Assembly (NCBI RefSeq): GCF_002982075.1
Contig: NZ_PUEJ01000002.1
Coordinates: forward strand, 248,001-312,000
Length of the DNA: 64,000 nucleotides
From: Labrys okinawensis
GTDB taxonomy: Bacteria > Pseudomonadota > Alphaproteobacteria > Rhizobiales > Labraceae
Reading direction: 5' to 3'
Positions 1 through 8,526 of this stretch are shown here, one piece after another. Both the position numbers and the translations under genes were made by a program. The notes beneath the pieces are model-generated. The model saw only the letters and a list, made by a program, of their open reading frames with translations, made no database searches and had not been told where the DNA came from. The number at the start of each line of letters is the position of its first letter. Position 1 is the first letter of the stretch.

Positions 1-1
1 C

Positions 2-487
2 GTCCTCACCAACACGCTGGTGGCGATCGTGGCCGGCGCCAGTGCCCTTCTCGGGGAGCGGAACGGCTTGCTGACCCGGGCGGGGACCCGGGCCGCCGCG
101 GCCATCTACATCTTCGTGGTCGGCGCGATCTTCGCTGCCCTCCTCACCGGGCTGCGCGAGACTCATGGCCTGGATCGCCTGGCGGACGACACCCTGCATC
201 GCGTCGTGCCGGTGCTTTTCGTGCTCTATTGGCTCCTCTTCGTGCCGAAGGGGCAATTGCGCTGGCGCGATCCCGTGGCGTGGATGCTCTACCCTCTGCT
301 TTATGTCGCCTATTCGCTGCTCTACGGCGCGCTGAGCGGCCGCTATCTCTATCCCTTCGGTGACGTTTCGGTTCTCGGCTATGGCCGCGCGCTTGCCAAT
401 GGAGCGCTCATCCTGGCGGGCTTCCTGGTGCTGGGAATGATCGTGGTGGCGATCGACCGCGCCATGGCGCCGGCAAGGAGCACGTGA
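2..487 (+). CDS. Pr6Pr-type integral membrane protein, 5' end cut by the window
   Basis: The reading frame is already open at the first base, with residues VLTNTLVAIVAG before the first possible GTG at 20, so the start lies outside the window. The visible 160 or so residues form about five hydrophobic segments with short loops and an RWRDP..WMLYPLLY stretch. The pattern resembles the Pr6Pr / FAR-17a-AIG1-like membrane family, whose members are usually about 200-230 residues. No catalytic motif is visible and the function is unknown. The olsB-like gene follows on the same strand. Confidence 0.6.
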   Translation, partial: VLTNTLVAIVAGASALLGERNGLLTRAGTRAAAAIYIFVVGAIFAALLTGLRETHGLDRLADDTLHRVVPVLFVLYWLLFVPKGQLRWRDPVAWMLYPLLYVAYSLLYGALSGRYLYPFGDVSVLGYGRALANGALILAGFLVLGMIVVAIDRAMAPARST

Positions 488-578
488 CCGGGTAAGACGA
501 TACTGCGGCCAGTTGTCACAAATCCGTACGAAAATTGTGATGATGCTTCTTGGATGGGGATTTGGGCAGGGGCGCCAT

Positions 579-1535
579 ATGCCGAGCACGACGCCGAAAG
601 GCTTGTTTGCAATGATCAATCCGCGCGGCTGGGGCAGCAAGCTGCCGGCCGGCATCGTGCCCTTGGCGCCGCGCCGGAGGCTGAAGCCCGCCTTGCGCCA
701 GCGCCGCATCGAGAATATCGGTTTGCCGATGACTCTCGGACGCATCGGTTCCCTGGAAGTGCGGCTGGCTGAGACCGCAAGGGACGTGAAGAAGGCGCAG
801 AAGCTGCGCTATCAGGTGTTCTACGAGGAGATGGCGGCCATTCCCGATGCGCTGTCCCTGATCTCCAGGCGTGACCGCGACGACTATGACACGCTGTGCG
901 ACCACCTGCTGGTCATCGACCATGACGCTCCCACCAAGCTGGGCAAACCGGGCGGCCGCGTCGTCGGCACCTATCGCCTGCTGCGCCAGGACGTGGCCGA
1001 ACGCCATGGCGGCTTCTATTCGGCGGCCGAATACGCCATCGAGCCGCTGATATCGGCCCACCCCGGCCGCCGCTTCCTCGAACTCGGCCGCTCCTGCGTG
1101 CTGCCGGCCTATCGCAACAAGCGCACGGTGGAACTGCTCTGGCACGGCATCTGGACCTATGTGCTGCACCACAAGATCGACGTGATGCTGGGTTGCGCCA
1201 GCCTGGAGGGCACCGACCCGAGCCGCCTTGCCCTGCCGCTGGCCTTCCTGCACCACCATGCTGCCGCTGAGGGCGAATGGCGCGTCAAGGCCGTGCCGGA
1301 GCGCTATGTCTCGATGAACCGCATCGCCAAGGAGGGCATCGACGTCAAGCGGGCCCTGCATGCCTTGCCGCCGCTGATCAAGGGCTATCTGCGCCTGGGC
1401 GCCACCTTCGGCGACGGTGCGGTGGTCGACCACCAGTTCGGCACCACCGATGTGCTGGTGGTCCTGCCGGTCGAGAAGATCAGTGCCCGCTATGTCGATC
1501 ATTTCGGCGCCGGCGCCGAGCGCCACGCAGCGTAG
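579..1535 (+). CDS. OlsB-like GNAT acyltransferase (ornithine lipid synthesis, hemolysin-like)
   Basis: About 318 residues. The core LEVRLAETARDVKKAQKLRY..VFYEEM and the later FLELGRSCVLPAYRNKRTVELLW and LGCASLEGTDP motifs are typical of the OlsB / PlsC-associated GNAT family. This family transfers a 3-hydroxyacyl chain from acyl-ACP to ornithine at the inner membrane, giving lyso-ornithine lipid; many annotations call it hemolysin or GNAT. OlsA, the usual partner, is not in this window. The start is uncertain: TTG at 513, ATG at 540, 579 or 612 are all in frame. I chose 579 because a GGGCAGGGG stretch lies just upstream. It is convergent with the M3 peptidase across a long inverted repeat. 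Confidence 0.75.
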   Translation: MPSTTPKGLFAMINPRGWGSKLPAGIVPLAPRRRLKPALRQRRIENIGLPMTLGRIGSLEVRLAETARDVKKAQKLRYQVFYEEMAAIPDALSLISRRDRDDYDTLCDHLLVIDHDAPTKLGKPGGRVVGTYRLLRQDVAERHGGFYSAAEYAIEPLISAHPGRRFLELGRSCVLPAYRNKRTVELLWHGIWTYVLHHKIDVMLGCASLEGTDPSRLALPLAFLHHHAAAEGEWRVKAVPERYVSMNRIAKEGIDVKRALHALPPLIKGYLRLGATFGDGAVVDHQFGTTDVLVVLPVEKISARYVDHFGAGAERHAA

Positions 1536-1618
1536 TGGTGTGCCGGTCTTCAGGCCGGCATCTCCAAGACGATCGACAAAGAGTTAAAAGCCGGTCTGAA
1601 GACCGGCACACCACTACG
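1531..1618. repeat. Long inverted repeat (BIME-like) between convergent genes
   Basis: Two 29 bp arms at 1531-1559 and 1590-1618 are reverse complements with one mismatch, separated by 30 bp. Each arm is itself partly palindromic (core CCGGTCTTCAGGCCGG). The arms overlap both stop codons, so the element spans the whole gap between the acyltransferase and the M3 peptidase. It probably acts as a bidirectional terminator or mRNA stabiliser; membership of a REP family is inferred from the layout. Confidence 0.75.
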
Positions 1619-3659
1619 CCGCCAGCCCGCGCTTCTTCAGCAAGGCCTCGGGCTTGGGATCATGGCCGCGGAAGTCGCGATAGGCCTGCGCCGCATCCTG
1701 CCGGTTGCCGGCGGCATAGACGAACTCTCTGAGCCGGCGGGCCGTCTCGCCATCGAAGATGTCGCCGCTTTCGACGAAGGCGTCGAAGCCGTCGGCATCG
1801 AGCACCTCCGACCAGAGATAGGAATAATAGGCCGAGGAGTAGCCTTCCCCTGAAAAGACATGCTGGAAATGCGGCGGGCGGTGGCGCATCACCATGGCCC
1901 GGGGCATGTCGATCTCGGCCAGCACCTTGGCTTCGAAGGCGCCGACGTCGAAACCCTCGGCTTCCGCCAAAAGATGCATTTCCAGATCGACCAAGGCGGA
2001 AGAGACATATTCCACGGTGGCGAAGCCCTGGTTGAAGGTGCGGCTGGCGATCAGGCGATCGAGCAGCGCCTTCGGCATCGGCTCGCCCGTCTTGTAGTGC
2101 ACGGCATAGCGCTGCAGCACTTCGGGCTGTTCGAGCCAGTGCTCGTAGAGCTGGGAGGGAAATTCGACGAAATCGCGCGGCACGCTGGTGCCCGAGAGCA
2201 GAGGGTAGGTCACGTCCGACAACAGGCCGTGCAGGCCGTGGCCGAGCTCGTGGAACAGGGTACGGGCATCATCGAAGGACAGCAGGGTCGGCTGCCCATC
2301 CGCTCCGCGGGCGAAATTCATCACATTGACGATGATCGGGCTGATGGCGCCGTTCAGCCGCTCCTGGCTGCGGAAGGCGCTCATCCAGGCGCCGCTGCGC
2401 TTGGAGGGCCGGGCGAAATAGTCGCCATAGAACAGGCCGATGCTTGCGCCGCCCGCATCCGTCACCTCGAAGGCCCTGACGTCGGGATGATAGACCGGCA
2501 CGTCCTTGCGCTCGGTGAAGGTGATGCCGAACAGGCGCCGGGCCGTGTCGAAGGCCGCTTCGATGATCTTGTCGAGCTGCAGATAGGGCTTGAGCTCGGC
2601 CTCGTCCAGGTCGAATTCCTGGCGGCGCTTCTTCTCGGCATAATAGCGCCAGTCCCAGGCCTGAAGCGCGATATTGTCGCCTTCACCGGCCGCAAGGGCT
2701 TCGAGGCCTGCGCGCTCGCGTTCGGCTTGGGCACGCGCCGGCTGCCACACCGAGCGCAGGAGATCGAGCGCCGCCTCGGGCGTGCGAGCCATGGAATCGT
2801 CGAGCCGATAATGGGCGAAGGTCGGGTAGCCCAAGAGCTTGGCACGCTCGGCCCTCAGCGCCACCATCTCGGCGATCAAGGCACGATTGTCCGTCTCGCC
2901 GCCGCCTTCGCCACGGGCCAGCCAGGCCTTGAACGCCGTCTCGCGCAGGTCGCGGCGGGCGGAGAACTGCAGGAAAGGCTCGATCAGCGAACGCGACAGC
3001 GTGACGACATGGCCGCTCTCGCCGCGATCTGCGGCCGCGCTGGCGCTGGCGGCGCGCAGGAAATCGGGCAGGCCGGCAAGATCGGCCTCGCCGTCGAGCT
3101 TCATCGACCAGGCCTTCTCGTCCTTCAGCACGTTCTGCCCGAACTGGGTGCCGAGGCTGGCAAGGCGCTCGGAAATCGCGGCCAGGCGTTGCTTGACCGC
3201 TTCCGGCTTGCCGGCGCCGGCCCGGCGGAAGGCGGTGTGGTAGCGGTCGAGCACCCGGGCCTGCTCCGGCGACAGGCCGAGCTCGCCGCGCCTGGAGAAG
3301 ACGGTGTCGATGCGGCGGAACAGGGCATCGTTCAGATAGATCGCGGTATGGTGGCGCGACAGGACCGGCGCCATCTCGCGCTCGATCGCCTGCAACTCGT
3401 CATTGGTATCGGAGCCCGCCAGGTTGAAGAACACCGAGGCGACCTGGTCGAGCGTCCGGCCCGATCGTTCCAGCGCCGCCAGCGTGTTGTCGAAGCTCGG
3501 CTCGGCGGCGTTGCCCGCGATCGCATCGATCTCGGCCCTGTTCTCGGCCAGCGCCGCCTCGAAGGCCGGGCGATAATGCTCGGTGCGGATCTCGGCGAAA
3601 GGCGGGGCGTCGAAGGCGGCGGACCAGCGGGCGAGCAGGGGATTGGTATCAGCGGACAT
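1614..3659 (-). CDS. dcp: M3 family zinc metallopeptidase (peptidyl-dipeptidase Dcp / oligopeptidase A type)
   Basis: A protein of 681 residues, the usual length for the family. The zinc-binding HExxH motif is seen in TLFHELGHGLHGLL at about residue 468. It is followed by the family-typical GTSVPRDFVEFPSQLYEHW segment, which contains the third ligand region. The N-terminal 200 residues are the helical M3 cap, and no signal peptide is seen, so it is probably cytoplasmic. These enzymes cleave short peptides left by proteases or imported from outside. Dcp and OpdA cannot be separated safely by eye. It is divergent from the sulfite-oxidase-like gene. Confidence 0.9.
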   Translation of the reverse strand: MSADTNPLLARWSAAFDAPPFAEIRTEHYRPAFEAALAENRAEIDAIAGNAAEPSFDNTLAALERSGRTLDQVASVFFNLAGSDTNDELQAIEREMAPVLSRHHTAIYLNDALFRRIDTVFSRRGELGLSPEQARVLDRYHTAFRRAGAGKPEAVKQRLAAISERLASLGTQFGQNVLKDEKAWSMKLDGEADLAGLPDFLRAASASAAADRGESGHVVTLSRSLIEPFLQFSARRDLRETAFKAWLARGEGGGETDNRALIAEMVALRAERAKLLGYPTFAHYRLDDSMARTPEAALDLLRSVWQPARAQAERERAGLEALAAGEGDNIALQAWDWRYYAEKKRRQEFDLDEAELKPYLQLDKIIEAAFDTARRLFGITFTERKDVPVYHPDVRAFEVTDAGGASIGLFYGDYFARPSKRSGAWMSAFRSQERLNGAISPIIVNVMNFARGADGQPTLLSFDDARTLFHELGHGLHGLLSDVTYPLLSGTSVPRDFVEFPSQLYEHWLEQPEVLQRYAVHYKTGEPMPKALLDRLIASRTFNQGFATVEYVSSALVDLEMHLLAEAEGFDVGAFEAKVLAEIDMPRAMVMRHRPPHFQHVFSGEGYSSAYYSYLWSEVLDADGFDAFVESGDIFDGETARRLREFVYAAGNRQDAAQAYRDFRGHDPKPEALLKKRGLAA

Positions 3660-3747
3660 GCAAGAGCCTCGATTCGGGTACGGCCCTTATAGCAGCCGAC
3701 CTTCCCTCCATCGAAATATGCATTATCTTTTGATTTTGGAGGGCACC

Positions 3748-4416
3748 ATGGCCGATGAAAACGACCCGGCGACGCCGGCCGATTCCAAGCTCACCCGCAC
3801 CAAGCAGCTCTGGGCCCAGGCCGGCAAGTTCCTCACGGGCCGGCCTTCCCGGCCCGAGAGCGACCGCCTGCCGCCGGGCCAGCATCTGGTCAGGGACTGG
3901 CCGGTGCTCGATCTCGGCCTGCAGCCCAGCATCGACAAGGCGCGCTGGCAGCTCGACATCTTCGGGGCGGTCGAACATCCGGTCGTCTGGGACTTCGCCC
4001 AATTCTCGGCGCAGCCCCAGGTCACGCAGGTCTGCGACATCCACTGCGTCACCACCTGGTCGCGCTACGACAATCATTTCGAGGGCCTGCCTGCCTTGGC
4101 TCTCGCCAAAATCGTCCGCCCCAAGCCGGAGGCGAGCCATGTCGTGCTGCATTCGGCCGACGGCTACACCACCAACCTCTCGATGCAGGATTTTCTCGCC
4201 GAGGACGTCCTGATCGCCCATGCCTGGGAGGGCAAGCCGCTGACCTCGGACCATGGCGGCCCGGTGCGGCTCGTGGTGCCCCGGCTCTATTTCTGGAAGA
4301 GCGCCAAATGGTTGACCCGCATCGAATTCTCGAGCCACGACAAGCCGGGTTTCTGGGAAGTGCGCGGCTATCACAATCGCGGCGATCCCTGGCGGGAAGA
4401 GCGCTATAGCGAGTGA
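3748..4416 (+). CDS. Sulfite oxidase-like molybdopterin oxidoreductase (cytoplasmic)
   Basis: A 222-residue protein with the Mo-pterin-binding fold of the sulfite oxidase / YedY superfamily. The motif CDIHCVTTWSRYDNHFEG (Cys96 and Cys100) carries the cysteine expected to ligate molybdenum. LPPGQHLVRDWPVLDLG near residue 40 and RLVVPRLYFWKSAKW near the C-terminus are typical of the short soluble subfamily. No Tat or Sec signal is seen, unlike periplasmic MsrP/YedY. The ATG at 3748 follows a good ribosome site (TTTTGGAGGG); the frame is open further upstream but overlaps the peptidase gene. The substrate is unknown. Confidence 0.85.
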   Translation: MADENDPATPADSKLTRTKQLWAQAGKFLTGRPSRPESDRLPPGQHLVRDWPVLDLGLQPSIDKARWQLDIFGAVEHPVVWDFAQFSAQPQVTQVCDIHCVTTWSRYDNHFEGLPALALAKIVRPKPEASHVVLHSADGYTTNLSMQDFLAEDVLIAHAWEGKPLTSDHGGPVRLVVPRLYFWKSAKWLTRIEFSSHDKPGFWEVRGYHNRGDPWREERYSE

Positions 4417-4430
4417 GCTGTGCTCCCTCT

Positions 4431-4457
4431 TCCTGGGACCGCCAGCATCCTGCTGGC
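4431..4457. repeat. REP-like palindrome, left flank of the RAYT gene
   Basis: The core GCCAGCA-TCC-TGCTGGC (4441-4457) is a perfect 7 bp stem preceded by TCCTGGGACC. It is the mirror image of the element at 5108-5135 on the other side of the transposase gene. Confidence 0.75.
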
Positions 4458-4488
4458 CTTTCTGCCCTTGTCACCAACCTAGGCCTTC

Positions 4489-5088
4489 ATGACAACTCGC
4501 CAAGCTGAATGGCATTCACGTGGCTATCTTCCACACTGGGAGGCTGGTGAGGTGCCGCAGTCGATCTGTTTTCGCTTGGCCGATTCCCTGCCCGGATCTG
4601 TTGTTCGACAGGCTTTAGCCGATCTTGCCGCGATGCCTGAGGAGAAAGCACGGATCGAACAACGCAAGCGCCTGGAAGACATACTCGATCGCGGACATGG
4701 CGAATCGTTCCTGACTTCGCCGGAGGTCGCGCACATCGTTCAAGCGGCTTTGCTCTTCTTCGACAGCGATCGATATCGACTCCATGCCTGGTGCATCATG
4801 CCCAACCACGTTCATGTCCTGATCACACCCATCAGCGAACACGCTCACGCTGCGATAGTCGGTTCCTGGAAGTCCTATACGGCACTCAGCGTCAATCGGC
4901 TTCTGCGAGGGGAGGGGAAGGTCTGGTTCCGGGAGTATTTTGACCGCAAGATCCGTGATGAGCGCCATTTCGAGGCCGCCCGCTACTATATCGAACAGAA
5001 CACGGTGCAGGCTGGTTTGTGCAAAAAGGCTGAGGACTGGCGCTTTTCGAGTGCAACACTTCACGCGAAAGTCACTGCTCCATCCTGA
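4489..5088 (+). CDS. REP-associated tyrosine transposase (RAYT, IS200-like Y1 family)
   Basis: A 199-residue single-domain Y1 transposase. It has the HUH-type motif in MPNHVHVLITP (about residues 104-114), the catalytic tyrosine region EAARYYIEQNTVQAGL near residue 165, and the C-terminal WRFSSA typical of RAYTs. The N-terminus (HSRGYLPHWEAGEVPQSICF) also matches this class. RAYTs are single-copy, usually domesticated relatives of IS200/IS605 transposases thought to nick and spread REP palindromes. Here REP palindromes sit just upstream and downstream in inverted orientation, with about 30 bp before the ATG and 20 bp after the stop. The ORF appears intact. Confidence 0.9.
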   Translation: MTTRQAEWHSRGYLPHWEAGEVPQSICFRLADSLPGSVVRQALADLAAMPEEKARIEQRKRLEDILDRGHGESFLTSPEVAHIVQAALLFFDSDRYRLHAWCIMPNHVHVLITPISEHAHAAIVGSWKSYTALSVNRLLRGEGKVWFREYFDRKIRDERHFEAARYYIEQNTVQAGLCKKAEDWRFSSATLHAKVTAPS

Positions 5089-5107
5089 TTGGATGGAGGT
5101 TTAGAGT

Positions 5108-5135
5108 GCCAGCAAGATGCTGGCGGTCCCAGGGA
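5108..5135. repeat. REP-like palindrome, right flank of the RAYT gene
   Basis: The core GCCAGCA-AGA-TGCTGGC (5108-5124) followed by GGTCCCAGGGA is the reverse complement of the left flank with a few changes. It sits in the gap between the RAYT and lepA, which are convergent, so it could also end transcription. Confidence 0.75.
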
Positions 5136-5168
5136 TGGCCAGACCTCCCGGAACCACTGTTGGCCCCC

Positions 5169-6977
5169 CTAGCCGTCCACCTTGAGCGCGGCGATGAAGG
5201 CTTCCTGCGGGATGTCGACCTTGCCGAACTGCCGCATCTTCTTCTTGCCTTCCTTCTGCTTCTCCAGAAGCTTGCGCTTGCGGGTGATGTCGCCGCCATA
5301 GCACTTGGCGGTGACGTCCTTGCGCAGGGCCCGGATGGTCTCTCGCGCAATGATCTTGGCGCCGATGGCCGCCTGGATCGGGATGACGAACATGTGCTGC
5401 GGGATCAGGTCCTTCAGCTTCTCGCACATGGCGCGGCCACGGCTTTCGGCCCGGTCGCGGTGCACCAGCATGGAGAGCGCATCCACCGGCTCGGCATTGA
5501 CCAGGATCTGCATCTTGACGAGATCGCCCTCGCGATAGTCCGTGAGGTGATAATCGAAGGAGGCGTAGCCCTTCGACACCGACTTCAGGCGATCGTAGAA
5601 GTCGAACACCACCTCGTTCAGCGGCAGGTCGTACTGGACCATGGCACGCTTGCCGACATAGTTGAGATCGACCTGGATGCCCCGGCGCTCCTGGCAGAGC
5701 TTGAGGATGGAGCCGAGATAATCGTCCGGCGTCAGGATGGTGGCGCGGATCCAGGGCTCCTCGATCGAGGCGATCTTCACCACATCCGGCATGTCGACCG
5801 GATTATGCAGCTCGATCTGCGAGCCGTCGGTCATGTTGATCTTGTAGATCACCGAGGGGGCGGTGGCGATCAGGTCGAGATTGAACTCGCGCTCCAGGCG
5901 CTCCTGGATGATTTCCAGATGGAGCAGGCCGAGGAAGCCGCAGCGGAAGCCGAAGCCCAGCGCGGCGGAGGATTCCATCTCGAAGGAGAAGCTGGCGTCA
6001 TTGAGGCGCAGCTTGCCCATGGCGGCGCGCAGATCCTCGAAATTGGCGGCATCGACCGGGAAGAGGCCGCAGAAGACCACCGGCTGCGCCGGCTTGAAGC
6101 CCGGCAACGGCTGTACGGAATTGTTCTTGCGGTCGTCGGTGATGGTATCGCCGACGCGGGTATCGGCGACTTCCTTGATCGAGGCGGTGATGAAGCCGAT
6201 CTCGCCCGGGCCGAGTTCGGCGATGTTCTGCATCTTCGGCCTGAAGACACCGAGGCGGTCGACCTCATACTGGGCATTGGTGCCGATCATCTTGACCCGC
6301 TGGCCCTTCTTGAGGGTGCCGTCGAAGATGCGCACCAGCACGACCACGCCGAGATAGGCATCGTACCAGCTATCGACCAGCAGCGCCTTGAGCGGAGCGT
6401 TGCGGTCGCCCTTGGGCGGCGGCAGGCGGGTGACGATGGCTTCCAGCACCTGATCGATATTGAGGCCCGTCTTGGCCGAGATCGGCACGGCTTCGGAGGC
6501 GTCGATGCCGATCACGTCCTCGATCTGCTGCTTGATGCGGTCGGGCTCAGCCGCCGGCAGGTCGATCTTGTTGAGCACCGGCACCAGTTCGTGATTGGCG
6601 TCGATGGCATGATAGACATTGGCGAGCGTCTGCGCCTCGACCCCCTGGGATGCGTCGACCACCAGGAGCGAGCCTTCGCAGGCCGCGAGCGAGCGCGAGA
6701 CCTCATAGGCGAAGTCGACATGGCCGGGCGTGTCCATCAGGTTGAGGACGTAGTCCTTGCCGTCCTGGGCGCGGTAGTTCAGGCGCACGGTCTGCGCCTT
6801 GATGGTGATGCCGCGCTCACGCTCGATATCCATGGAATCGAGCACCTGCTCGACCATTTCGCGGTCGGTCAGCGTGCCCGTGGCCTGGATCAGACGATCG
6901 GCAAGGGTGGACTTGCCGTGGTCGATATGGGCCACGATGGAGAAATTCCGGATATTTTCGATCAGTTCTTCGCTCAT
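5169..6977 (-). CDS. lepA: Elongation factor 4 (LepA), ribosome back-translocase GTPase
   Basis: A 602-residue translational GTPase, full length for LepA. It begins [20 protein letters not shown], which holds the P-loop, followed by the switch II motif DTPGHVDF and the base-recognition motif NKIDLP. The C-terminal LepA-specific domain is present, with [19 protein letters not shown] near residue 560. LepA binds stalled ribosomes and is thought to help translocation or initiation under stress; it acts in the cytoplasm or at the membrane. It is a single gene with its own ATG. In many alphaproteobacteria it is not in a conserved operon, and its neighbours here do not suggest one. Confidence 0.98.
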   Translation of the reverse strand: MSEELIENIRNFSIVAHIDHGKSTLADRLIQATGTLTDREMVEQVLDSMDIERERGITIKAQTVRLNYRAQDGKDYVLNLMDTPGHVDFAYEVSRSLAACEGSLLVVDASQGVEAQTLANVYHAIDANHELVPVLNKIDLPAAEPDRIKQQIEDVIGIDASEAVPISAKTGLNIDQVLEAIVTRLPPPKGDRNAPLKALLVDSWYDAYLGVVVLVRIFDGTLKKGQRVKMIGTNAQYEVDRLGVFRPKMQNIAELGPGEIGFITASIKEVADTRVGDTITDDRKNNSVQPLPGFKPAQPVVFCGLFPVDAANFEDLRAAMGKLRLNDASFSFEMESSAALGFGFRCGFLGLLHLEIIQERLEREFNLDLIATAPSVIYKINMTDGSQIELHNPVDMPDVVKIASIEEPWIRATILTPDDYLGSILKLCQERRGIQVDLNYVGKRAMVQYDLPLNEVVFDFYDRLKSVSKGYASFDYHLTDYREGDLVKMQILVNAEPVDALSMLVHRDRAESRGRAMCEKLKDLIPQHMFVIPIQAAIGAKIIARETIRALRKDVTAKCYGGDITRKRKLLEKQKEGKKKMRQFGKVDIPQEAFIAALKVDG

Positions 6978-7038
6978 CCGCGCGCAATAGCAGGAAGGGA
7001 TGAGCGCGCCAAGGGCAAATGGGGCATCAGGCCGCTGG

Positions 7039-7058
7039 AGGCCCCGTTTGCGGGGCCT
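7039..7058 (-). terminator. Hairpin downstream of the LprI-family gene
   Basis: AGGCCCCG-TTTG-CGGGGCCT is a perfect 8 bp stem with a 4-base loop, about 30 bp past the stop of the leftward LprI-like gene. No strong T-run follows, so it may act with Rho or stabilise the mRNA. Confidence 0.5.
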
Positions 7059-7088
7059 GCCGGCTCTGTTGGCCTGCCAAACCCTGTT

Positions 7089-7442
7089 CTAGAACGGGCC
7101 GTGCGACGCGATGTTGCGGATGACCTCGTCCAGCGCGCCGATCCTCTCGCCATAGACCTTGTCGAGGCAGGCGGTATCGGCGCCGCAGGCTTCACGCGTC
7201 TTGATCCAGGCCTGCTGGGCCTCTCCGATATTGCCGCGCTGCCCCATGGCCACCAGGGACATCGAGATGCCATAGAGCGTGGCCATGCGGGCCTCGGCCT
7301 GGCCCAGGGCATAGTTGCCGCAGACGGCCTTTTCGGCGGGGGAAGCCGCCTTGGCGCAGTCGAGAGGTGCGTAGTCCCCCGCCTGCGCAACGCAGGGGAA
7401 CAGCAGCGCGACCGTGGCGATGATGAGGAATCTGCCTTTCAA
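7089..7442 (-). CDS. Small secreted LprI/DUF1311 family protein
   Basis: A 117-residue protein with a clear Sec signal peptide (MKGRFLIIATVALLFPCVAQA, cleaved near residue 21). The mature part is helical, with four cysteines in the spacing typical of DUF1311 / lysozyme-inhibitor LprI-like proteins (DCAKA, AVCGNY, EACGAD, ACLDKVY). Members are periplasmic, and one mycobacterial member inhibits lysozyme; a similar role here is only inferred. It lies upstream of lepA on the same strand with a hairpin between, so it is probably transcribed separately. Confidence 0.75.
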   Translation of the reverse strand: MKGRFLIIATVALLFPCVAQAGDYAPLDCAKAASPAEKAVCGNYALGQAEARMATLYGISMSLVAMGQRGNIGEAQQAWIKTREACGADTACLDKVYGERIGALDEVIRNIASHGPF

Positions 7443-7535
7443 GGGTCATCCTTTCCGGTTTTGATGGCGGCGGGGCGCCGGCTGGAACCCCATGGCCTGC
7501 CATCGGTTTGAACCAAACAGATTAGGGAAACGCTC

Positions 7536-8024
7536 ATGCTGCTGAAAGGATCCTGCCATTGCCGCGCCGTGACGTTCAGCGTCGAGGCGATGAGCCCCGC
7601 CCCCTTCATGCACTGCCATTGCTCGATCTGCCGCAAGACGGCGGGGTCGGGCGGCTATGCCATCAATCTCGGTGCCCATGCCAAGAGCCTGAAGGTCGAG
7701 GGGCGCGAACATCTGCGCATCTATCACGCCGTCCTGCGCGAGGAAGGACAGCCCGACCAGCGTTCGCCGGCCGAACGCAATTTCTGCGGGGAATGCGGCA
7801 GCGCGCTCTGGCTGTGGGATCCGCGCTGGCCGGAGCTGATCCATCCGCATGCCTCGGCGATCGACACCCCGCTCCCCAGGCCGCCCGAGGTGGTCGAGGC
7901 AGCCCTCGCCTATGCGCCTGACTGGGTCGACGTCCCCAGCGGCGCCGGCCATATCCATTGCCAGACCTGGCCAGCCGAATCGCTGGAGGAATGGCACAGG
8001 CGCCACGGCCTGCTGAGTGAATGA
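7536..8024 (+). CDS. GFA-family zinc protein (Gfa/CENP-V fold)
   Basis: A 162-residue protein with the full set of cysteine motifs of the GFA family: GSCHCRAV near the N-terminus, HCHCSICRKTAG at about residue 27, and FCGECGSAL at about residue 87. These bind two zinc ions. The family is named after glutathione-dependent formaldehyde-activating enzyme, but most members have no proven activity, so the substrate should be left open. It is convergent with, and almost touches, the SnoaL-like gene. Confidence 0.85.
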   Translation: MLLKGSCHCRAVTFSVEAMSPAPFMHCHCSICRKTAGSGGYAINLGAHAKSLKVEGREHLRIYHAVLREEGQPDQRSPAERNFCGECGSALWLWDPRWPELIHPHASAIDTPLPRPPEVVEAALAYAPDWVDVPSGAGHIHCQTWPAESLEEWHRRHGLLSE

Positions 8025-8028
8025 GGCC

Positions 8029-8427
8029 TCAGGACGGCAGGGAGCCGCCTTTCGGCGCCCTGTGCGGCAGCGACCAGCCGAAATAGACCTCTGCCTCGAC
8101 CACCTGTCCGCCGCGCACCGTGAGGACTTCGGTATTACGGAAGCCTCCCTGGTTTCCACGGCCCTCATAGGTGACGAAGACCCGATCCCCGTCGGCGAGC
8201 AGATGGACGAAATCGAAACCGGTGATGGCCTGGCTATTTGGCCAACAGCGCTGGAAATAGGTGTCACGATCGAGCCGGTTGTCGCGTGGGCTGGAGAAAT
8301 GGAAATCGGGCGCGATCAACGGCTCGATGGCAGCGCGGTTGCCGTCGACATAGGCCTTGTAGACCTTCCGCACGACCGTGATCGGATCGTGCTCGGCGGG
8401 CTTATGAGCAGAGAGGCTGGACATCAT
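8029..8427 (-). CDS. NTF2/SnoaL-like fold protein
   Basis: A 132-residue protein with the cone-shaped SnoaL/NTF2 pattern: an N-terminal helix VRKVYKAYVDGNRAAIEPLIAP, a DFHFSSPRDNRLDRDTYF segment, and a C-terminal beta sheet ending in VYFGWSLPHRA. Members include small isomerases, cyclases and ketosteroid-isomerase-like enzymes, but no specific function can be read from the sequence. The start ATGATG follows a good AGGGAG site. It is divergent from an alpha/beta hydrolase gene across a 99 bp promoter region. Confidence 0.75.
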   Translation of the reverse strand: MMSSLSAHKPAEHDPITVVRKVYKAYVDGNRAAIEPLIAPDFHFSSPRDNRLDRDTYFQRCWPNSQAITGFDFVHLLADGDRVFVTYEGRGNQGGFRNTEVLTVRGGQVVEAEVYFGWSLPHRAPKGGSLPS

Positions 8428-8526
8428 CGTCTCCCTGGTTAGAGTGATTGCGTTTCACAAGCAGTGCATCTTAGCCATCTGCTTTCATATTGCAATCAGA
8501 TTTTGGGTCTGGCGGGAGCAAGGCAT

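Noticed and set aside
5106-7511. Long antisense open frame over lepA
   Set aside because: Composition effect of GC-rich coding DNA; lepA itself is unmistakable on the other strand.
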